A stretch of DNA of 64,000 bases, taken from assembly GCA_029817715.1 (NCBI GenBank), contig JARUPY010000546.1, positions 1 through 64,000 of the forward strand, written 5' to 3'. A model generated the notes under the pieces. That model was given only the letters and a program-made list of their open reading frames with translations. It was not told the origin of the DNA and ran no database searches. Shown here one piece after another: positions 58,687-64,000 of the stretch. The stretch is from Melastoma dodecandrum (lineage: Eukaryota > Streptophyta > Magnoliopsida > Myrtales > Melastomataceae). The translations under genes and the position numbers were made by a program. Every line of letters starts with the position of its first letter. The first letter of the stretch is position 1.

Positions 58687-59985
58687 ATGCACTACTTAGT
58701 GTGTGCTCTTGCTGGAAATGAGTTCAATCGCGTCTCTACTTGTAAGACAGCGAAAGAAATGTGGGATAGACTTGCTTTGATCTATGAAGGAACAGAACAA
58801 GTCAAGGAGTCCAAAATAAATGCTTTAGTAACTCAATACGAAGCATTCAAGATGAAAAAGGATGAGTCAATAAATCAAATGTTTGATAGACTCACCGAAA
58901 TTACTAATACCATGGAATCACTTGGCAAAACAATTTCTAATTCTGAGTTGGTCAGAAAGATACTTCGCTCATTGCCTGAAACTTGGGAAGCCAAGAAGAC
59001 GGCAATTGAAGAAGCTAAAGATTTGACAAACTTAAGTCTTCAACAGTTGCTTGGTTCTCTCGTTGCTTACGAAAATGAGAACAAGGTTGCTGACGATAAG
59101 AAGATCAATGCTGTTGCATTCAAGGGAAGTACCGAAATGTCCGATGAATCCGAGGATGAGTCTTCATCTGATTCTGAGGATGAAGTTTCCTTGATGGCAA
59201 AGAAATTCAAAAGATATCTTCTCAAAAATCGCTTTAAGGGAAAGCGAGAGATTAAAAAGAAGAATACAAAATCACACCAAAGTAAAGGTGGTGTGTGCTT
59301 TGAGTGCAATAAACCTGGTCACTTGAGACCAGATTGCCCATTCTGGAATGAGAAGGGCAAGTCTTCAAAATATAAGAAAAATGCCATGATGGCATCTTGG
59401 AGTGATAGTGACGAAGAATCAGATCAGGATGACGAAACAGCAAACATCTGCTATATGGCGCAAACTGATGCTGATACTGAGAAGGTAAATGCTTTCTCAC
59501 CTTCTGATCTGTCTGCTGAAGATATTGAGAATCTTTTCTCCGAACTTTATGATAAAATTGAGTCTTTATCCGCAAACAATAAGGCTCTTAAGAAGGAGAA
59601 TAAATTCTTGAGTGCTGAGAACGATTCTCTAAAGGAAGAGTTATCAGCAAAGGCTAAGAAAGCGACAAAGAAACTTTCTCAATCCAAATTAATGATTGAG
59701 GAGCTGCAACAGCAACTTGATGCTGTAAACAACAAAACAGAATTATGTATGCATGAGAAGCATGATTCTGGAAATGAGAAACATTCACGACATGGGAAAT
59801 ATGTTCCCCCTCATGTTAGGAATGGCGAGTCTCACTTTATTATTCAAAGGTTACCTAGGCTTTGTTACTATTGTAGAAAGCCGGATCATTTCATTAAAAA
59901 TTGCCTTGTGCGGCGAAATGACATGCTTGGCATTACTTCTAAAGTTGATGGTTCTATTGTTAAATGGAAGCAACGACTTACTTAA
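58687..59985 (+). CDS. copia gag polyprotein (N-terminally truncated frame)
   Basis: Nucleocapsid-forming protein of the retrotransposon. The open frame has 432 codons; the first ATG is internal to the gag domain (see the damaged upstream part). The UBN2/gag core (AKEMWDRLALIYEGTEQVKE to SLPETWEAKK) spans about 1-130. It is followed by an acidic Ser/Asp/Glu stretch, a Lys-rich stretch, zinc knuckle 1 (CFECNKPGHLRPDC, about 205-218), a coiled-coil-like Lys/Glu region (about 285-350) and zinc knuckle 2 (CYYCRKPDHFIKNC, about 393-406). It ends at TAA 59,983-59,985, in the same frame as pol. Confidence 0.85.
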   Translation: MHYLVCALAGNEFNRVSTCKTAKEMWDRLALIYEGTEQVKESKINALVTQYEAFKMKKDESINQMFDRLTEITNTMESLGKTISNSELVRKILRSLPETWEAKKTAIEEAKDLTNLSLQQLLGSLVAYENENKVADDKKINAVAFKGSTEMSDESEDESSSDSEDEVSLMAKKFKRYLLKNRFKGKREIKKKNTKSHQSKGGVCFECNKPGHLRPDCPFWNEKGKSSKYKKNAMMASWSDSDEESDQDDETANICYMAQTDADTEKVNAFSPSDLSAEDIENLFSELYDKIESLSANNKALKKENKFLSAENDSLKEELSAKAKKATKKLSQSKLMIEELQQQLDAVNNKTELCMHEKHDSGNEKHSRHGKYVPPHVRNGESHFIIQRLPRLCYYCRKPDHFIKNCLVRRNDMLGITSKVDGSIVKWKQRLT

Positions 59986-62900
59986 ATTCTTTCTCTATTT
60001 CAGGGATGCTTCAAGTCTATCACTAAGGACCATGTATGGTACTTAGATAGTGGCTGTTCGAGGCATATGTCAGGAGATGTCTCCTTATTCTCCACACTGG
60101 TTTTCCAGGATGGTGGTGCTGTCACTTTTGGTGATAATGGAAAAGGGATGGTTAAAGGAACAGGAACCATTTGCTGTTCTAACTCCCTAACCATTGAAGG
60201 AGTTCTTTATGTTAAAGGCCTCCAACATAATTTGATTAGTATCAGCCAATTGTGCGATAAAGGTTACAATGTTTCTTTCAATGAGAGAACATGTAACGTT
60301 TCACGGGATGGTGTCACTTGCTTCGTTGGTGAACGCAAGAAAAACATCTATATCCTGTCCTTTAAGAACATTTCCGCTGGAGAAAATTGTCTCTTGTCCG
60401 TTAAGGACGAGGCTACTCTGTGGCATAGAAAGTTGGGACATGCTAACTACGACTTGCTGTCCAAACTTGTCAAAAAGGACATCATTAAGGGATTGCCTAA
60501 AATCAAGTTTGACAATGACCAAGTTTGCAAAGCTTGTGCTATTGGCAAACAAACAAAGGTATCCTTTAAAAGTAAAAATATGATTTCAAGCAAAGCTCCG
60601 CTTCATTTACTTCATATGGACTTATTTGGTCCAACAAGGACTCAAAGTCTTGGAGGTAAATGTTATGGATTAGTTGTGGTAGATGACTTTTCCAGATTCA
60701 CTTGGGTTAAATTCTTAGCTCACAAAAGTGATGCGTTTGCAACCTTTGAAACTTTAGTCAAACAACTTCAAAACGAGAAAGGTGTTTCTCTAAGAAGCAT
60801 AAGAACGGATCATGGTACCGAATTTGAGAACCATGACTTTGCTTCATTTTGTGAAGAATATGGTATTAATCATAATTTCTCTGCTCCATACACTCCACAG
60901 CAAAATGGAGTTGTAGAGCGAAAGAATCGAACCTTACAAGACATGGCGAGAACCATGTTGCTGGAAAGTGAGGTTGCTAAAAATCTTTGGGCTGAAGCTG
61001 TAAGCACAGCATGCTACATCTCAAATCGTATTCATTTGATGCACTCTTTAGGTAAAACGCCTTATGAGTTATATAAAGGCAGAAAGCCTAATATCTCATA
61101 CTTTCATCCATTTGGAAGTAAGTGCTATATCTTGAGACCCATTAAAGATGGTGTCGGGAAGTTTGATGCTCGATCTGATGAGGGCATATTCTTAGGATAC
61201 TCCCTAACGAGCAAAGCATATAGAGTTTTTAATAAAAGAACTCTAACTGTTGAAGAGTCTATCAATGTTAAAATTGATGACTCTCCTACACAGGAGGAAG
61301 TTGCTGTGGAAGCAGTAGCACAATCCTCAACAACAACATCAAATGAAACCTCCCAGCAAATGATTGCTGACAATAATCCGAACGGAAACACTGTAGCAGA
61401 TGTACAGCAAGTGCCTGCTGCACACACTGAAAATGCTTCTGGTGATTTCCAGGATATTCAAATTGAGAATCGTGTTCCTTCGCTATATAAGAAAAGACAT
61501 CCTATTGATCAAGTAATAGGTTCTTTGCACACAGGAGTGCGAACCCGCAATACAACAAGTTTGTACTGTGAACGCTCTGCTTTTATCTCTCAAGATGAAC
61601 CTCAAGGCATTGATGATGCTCTTGATGATCCTAATTGGATTCTTGCTATGCAAGAGGAATTGAACCAATTTGAGAGAAACAAAGTTTGGAGTTTAGTACC
61701 TAGACCCAATGATCGTTCCATTATTGGAACAAAATGGGTTTATCGAAATAAACTTGACGAGTCTGGAAATGTTGTAAGAAACAAAGCTAGACTTGTAGCA
61801 AAAGGTTACTCACAAGAAGAAGGCATCGATTATGATGAAACGTTCGCCCCAGTGGCGCGTCTAGAAGCAATACGCTTACTCCTAGCGTATGCTTGCTATA
61901 ATAACTTTAAGTTATTTCAAATGGATGTGAAAAGTGCTTTCCTAAATGGTGATATAAAAGAGGAAGTCTATGTTGAACAACCTCCTGGATTCACCGATCC
62001 AAAGTATCGTAATCATGTTTATAAGCTCTCTAAAGCTTTGTATGGGCTTAAGCAAGCTCCGCGAGCATGGTACGAAAAGCTTAGTTCCTTTCTTATAGCA
62101 AAGGGATATAGGCGTGGAAAAATTGATACAACATTGTTTCTTAAGAAACAGGATGCTGATCTTTTAGTTGCTCAAATATATGTCGATGACATTATATTTG
62201 GTTCAACTAATGAAAAATTATGTAATGAATTCTCTGATCTAATGAAAGGGGAATTTGAAATGAGTCTCATGGGAGAACTTACTTTCTTCCTCGGACTTCA
62301 AATTAAACAAACGGAAGATGGAATTTTCATCCATCAAGAAAAGTACAGCAAACAGTTGCTCAAGAAATTTGATCTTGAGAATGCTAAATCTTTGTCAACT
62401 CCAATTGGTAGTAATACCAAAATTGATAAAGACGAAAGTGGAAAGGAAATTGATTCCAAACTATACAGAAGTATGATAGGATCATTGCTATATCTTACTG
62501 CTTCACTACCAGATATCATGTTCAGCGTATGCTTATGCGCCAGATATCAGTCTGTTCCAAAAGAGTCACACCTTGATGCAGTTAAGAGGATCTTTCGATA
62601 CCTCGCAGGAACTGTTAGCTTAGGTCTGTGGTATCCAAGAGAATCGTTGCTGGATCCTAGAGGATATTCAGATGCTGACTATGCTGGATGTCGTATTGAT
62701 AGGAAAAGCACGCCTGGTACTTGCCAACTATTGGGAAATATGCTTATTTCATGGTTCTCTAAGAAGCAGACAACTGTCGCTTTATCCACAGGTGAGGCTG
62801 AATACGTATCAGCAGCTAGTTGCTGTGCGCAGTTACTATGGATGCGACAACAACTCGAAGATTATGATCTTCATTTTGATTCTATACCAATAATGTGTGA

Positions 62901-63126
62901 CAACACAAGTGCAATTAATTTATCACAAAATCATGTCTATCACTCAAGATCTAAGCATATTGAGTTGAGACACCACTTTCTACGTGATAATGTACAAAGC
63001 GGTAAAGTTGATATTCAGTATGTAAATACTGAGCAACAGCTTGCTGATATCCTTACTAAACCGCTTGGCAAAGAGAGGTTTGAATATTTACGAAGTGAAT
63101 TAGAGATATGTAATCTCAATCTCTAA
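59986..63126 (+). CDS. copia pol polyprotein: PR-INT-RT-RNaseH
   Basis: The frame is open from directly after the gag stop. The first ATG is 60,067, but the protease active site [10 protein letters not shown] lies just before it, so the functional reading must come from upstream. Counted from 60,067: GAG-pre-integrase zinc site with LWHRKLGH (about 118) and CKACAIGK; integrase core with the catalytic residues in [16 protein letters not shown] and NGVVERKN (about 183-285); reverse transcriptase with [14 protein letters not shown] and YVDD (about 704); RNase H with [18 protein letters not shown] and a CDNTSAI motif (about 866-960). It ends at TAA 63,124-63,126. All core catalytic motifs are present and there is no internal stop. 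Confidence 0.92.
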   Translation: MLSLFQGCFKSITKDHVWYLDSGCSRHMSGDVSLFSTLVFQDGGAVTFGDNGKGMVKGTGTICCSNSLTIEGVLYVKGLQHNLISISQLCDKGYNVSFNERTCNVSRDGVTCFVGERKKNIYILSFKNISAGENCLLSVKDEATLWHRKLGHANYDLLSKLVKKDIIKGLPKIKFDNDQVCKACAIGKQTKVSFKSKNMISSKAPLHLLHMDLFGPTRTQSLGGKCYGLVVVDDFSRFTWVKFLAHKSDAFATFETLVKQLQNEKGVSLRSIRTDHGTEFENHDFASFCEEYGINHNFSAPYTPQQNGVVERKNRTLQDMARTMLLESEVAKNLWAEAVSTACYISNRIHLMHSLGKTPYELYKGRKPNISYFHPFGSKCYILRPIKDGVGKFDARSDEGIFLGYSLTSKAYRVFNKRTLTVEESINVKIDDSPTQEEVAVEAVAQSSTTTSNETSQQMIADNNPNGNTVADVQQVPAAHTENASGDFQDIQIENRVPSLYKKRHPIDQVIGSLHTGVRTRNTTSLYCERSAFISQDEPQGIDDALDDPNWILAMQEELNQFERNKVWSLVPRPNDRSIIGTKWVYRNKLDESGNVVRNKARLVAKGYSQEEGIDYDETFAPVARLEAIRLLLAYACYNNFKLFQMDVKSAFLNGDIKEEVYVEQPPGFTDPKYRNHVYKLSKALYGLKQAPRAWYEKLSSFLIAKGYRRGKIDTTLFLKKQDADLLVAQIYVDDIIFGSTNEKLCNEFSDLMKGEFEMSLMGELTFFLGLQIKQTEDGIFIHQEKYSKQLLKKFDLENAKSLSTPIGSNTKIDKDESGKEIDSKLYRSMIGSLLYLTASLPDIMFSVCLCARYQSVPKESHLDAVKRIFRYLAGTVSLGLWYPRESLLDPRGYSDADYAGCRIDRKSTPGTCQLLGNMLISWFSKKQTTVALSTGEAEYVSAASCCAQLLWMRQQLEDYDLHFDSIPIMCDNTSAINLSQNHVYHSRSKHIELRHHFLRDNVQSGKVDIQYVNTEQQLADILTKPLGKERFEYLRSELEICNLNL

Positions 63127-63359
63127 GATGATATTGTCATTCTTGAGAAATTCTCAATAGGAATATAAAATTCCTAAAAATGATGCAGAAATATTCGTGG
63201 GGTGCCAACCAAAACTTCTATATCTTTTATTTCCTTCTTTATCTTTTAAATATTCTATAAAACCAAAAAACTACCTACGGTTTCTTTTCAAATCCCTAAC
63301 TTCCCTCGTTTCTTCTTCAACCTCAACCCTCTTCCTTCTTCTCCATTTCTCCTCCAACA
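63127..63359 (+). other. spacer between pol and the third ORF
   Basis: 233 bases, pyrimidine-rich towards the end, with no ORF of note. Confidence 0.5.
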
Positions 63360-64000
63360 ATGGCACACAAATCCGCGAAATCTGGAAAGGGCAAGGGAAC
63401 CCCCAAGAAACGGTCACAGGTTGTGGCTGCTTCTGCCCAGCAACTACCTGTTGTGGAGCCTCCGTCAGTTACTGAGGGGGAGCCCTCGATGATGCAAACC
63501 CCTGCTCCGGTGGTCACTGAGACCAAGGAGACACCTGCTGCGGTTCCTGCCAAGGACAATGTGGCTTCGACTGGTGATGCCACCACTTTTGGCGAACCTG
63601 AGGGTGCTACGGAGAAAACCCTCGTTGTTAAGGAGGAAACCATTCCACCAGAGGCGGTTACCAAGTCTACTTCTGCGTCTCCCAAAGCAGCAAACTCCCC
63701 TGCTACTGATGCGGAGACTCAAGCCGAAAAAGGCAAGAAAAGCGCTGAGGATCCTGAGGATTTCCAGAGCACCGATGAACAGGACTCTTTGGCTGAAGAG
63801 ACTCCTGACGAGGATGAGAATGTGGAGGTGATCGGCTCTGTTCAGAATCCTCCGATTCGCTCTTCTCTGGGTGTTGCCTCTCACACCAGGATGAAGCGAC
63901 CTTATGCTGGTATAAGGGATGGTATGCATTCTGGCTCTCCTATTCACAAGAAAGTGAGAAATGCAGATTCCTTTGTTTTTATTCCTGCGGTTGATCAGTA
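63360..64000 (+). CDS. third ORF of the copia element, envelope-position, partial
   Basis: ATG 63,360 opens a frame that is still open at the window edge (213 codons seen). It lies in a different frame from pol. The visible part is Lys-rich at the start (MAHKSAKSGKGKGTPKKRSQ), then long Pro/Ala/Thr/Glu-rich and disordered, with an acidic patch near residues 135-160. SIRE-lineage elements carry an extra 'envelope-like' ORF at this place, usually with a disordered N-terminal part; real membrane function is unproven in plants. No transmembrane segment is visible in the part present. Confidence 0.65.
   Translation, partial: MAHKSAKSGKGKGTPKKRSQVVAASAQQLPVVEPPSVTEGEPSMMQTPAPVVTETKETPAAVPAKDNVASTGDATTFGEPEGATEKTLVVKEETIPPEAVTKSTSASPKAANSPATDAETQAEKGKKSAEDPEDFQSTDEQDSLAEETPDEDENVEVIGSVQNPPIRSSLGVASHTRMKRPYAGIRDGMHSGSPIHKKVRNADSFVFIPAVDQ

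Larger units (their letters stand above)
56319..64000 (+). mobile_element. Ty1/copia retrotransposon, SIRE lineage, cut by the window edge
   Basis: Order seen: 5' LTR (56,319-58,329), initiator-Met primer site, gag, pol with protease, integrase, reverse transcriptase and RNase H in copia order, then a further long ORF where SIRE elements carry an envelope-like gene. A 2-kb LTR, an LTR ending 'actaattcacctccctctta...ccaaca', and the third ORF all fit the SIRE/Maximus lineage. The 3' LTR and the right target duplication lie beyond the window. The pol frame is intact over 1,019 codons, so the insertion is fairly young, but the gag start is damaged. Confidence 0.88.

Overview
The window is nuclear DNA of a flowering plant, most likely a woody eudicot. 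The evidence is multi-exon genes with GT-AG introns, plant-only families (PDLP, plastid PSRP-2, plastid threonine synthase, CCT-motif protein, DUF3527, unc-13/DUF810), and a large share of LTR retrotransposon debris. I cannot name the species from sequence alone.

Layout: 1-9.6 kb is repeat-rich. It holds a dispersed Gypsy-like leader repeat (about 905-1330, related in inverted orientation to 21.25-21.65 kb), two related LTR remnants facing each other (3.61-5.10 and 5.99-7.24 kb) and a short TIR element (8.75-9.12 kb). 9.7-13.1 kb carries a legumain/vacuolar processing enzyme locus: one nearly complete copy with intact splice sites but about four frameshifts, then fragmentary copies, one split by a TRIM-like element. 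Next come an intact plasmodesmata-located protein gene (13.9-15.15 kb, +) and an intact plastid 30S ribosomal protein 2 gene (16.26-17.35 kb, -). A CCT-motif gene remnant (about 19.9-20.3 kb) is interrupted by a 1,010-bp solo LTR with a perfect 5-bp target duplication. 21-29.7 kb is repeats, with two near-identical blocks (22,901-24,405 and 27,420-29,730) that differ by one 806-bp indel.

30,629-32,532 is a Mutator-like (MULE) foldback element. It has a perfect 9-bp target-site duplication, and both arms are built of 66-bp minisatellite units (11 on the left, 9 on the right). After it lies a genic island: a DUF3527 gene (33.6-35.5 kb, +); an RPL23 (uL14) copy with a 296-bp solo LTR in its 5' leader and one internal coding exon missing (36.4-37.6 kb, +); threonine synthase (38.4-40.0 kb, -); ARP2/3 complex subunit 2 (40.5-41.9 kb, -); and an unc-13 homologue (42.7-46.1 kb, +), divergent from ARPC2. 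A small EDA6-like gene lies at 50.16-50.72 kb.

The right end (56,319 to the window edge) is a SIRE-lineage Ty1/copia element. It has a 2,011-bp 5' LTR, an initiator-Met tRNA primer site, a damaged gag start, gag and pol in the same frame separated by one TAA, and a third, envelope-position ORF that runs off the edge. Its 3' LTR is outside the window.

Functionally the intact genes are unlinked housekeeping or cell-biology genes (plastid translation, Thr synthesis, actin nucleation, membrane trafficking, plasmodesmata). The unusual content is how mobile elements have reshaped the neighbouring genes. All coordinates were read by eye; exon borders rest on GT-AG sites, phase and family knowledge, without transcript data.
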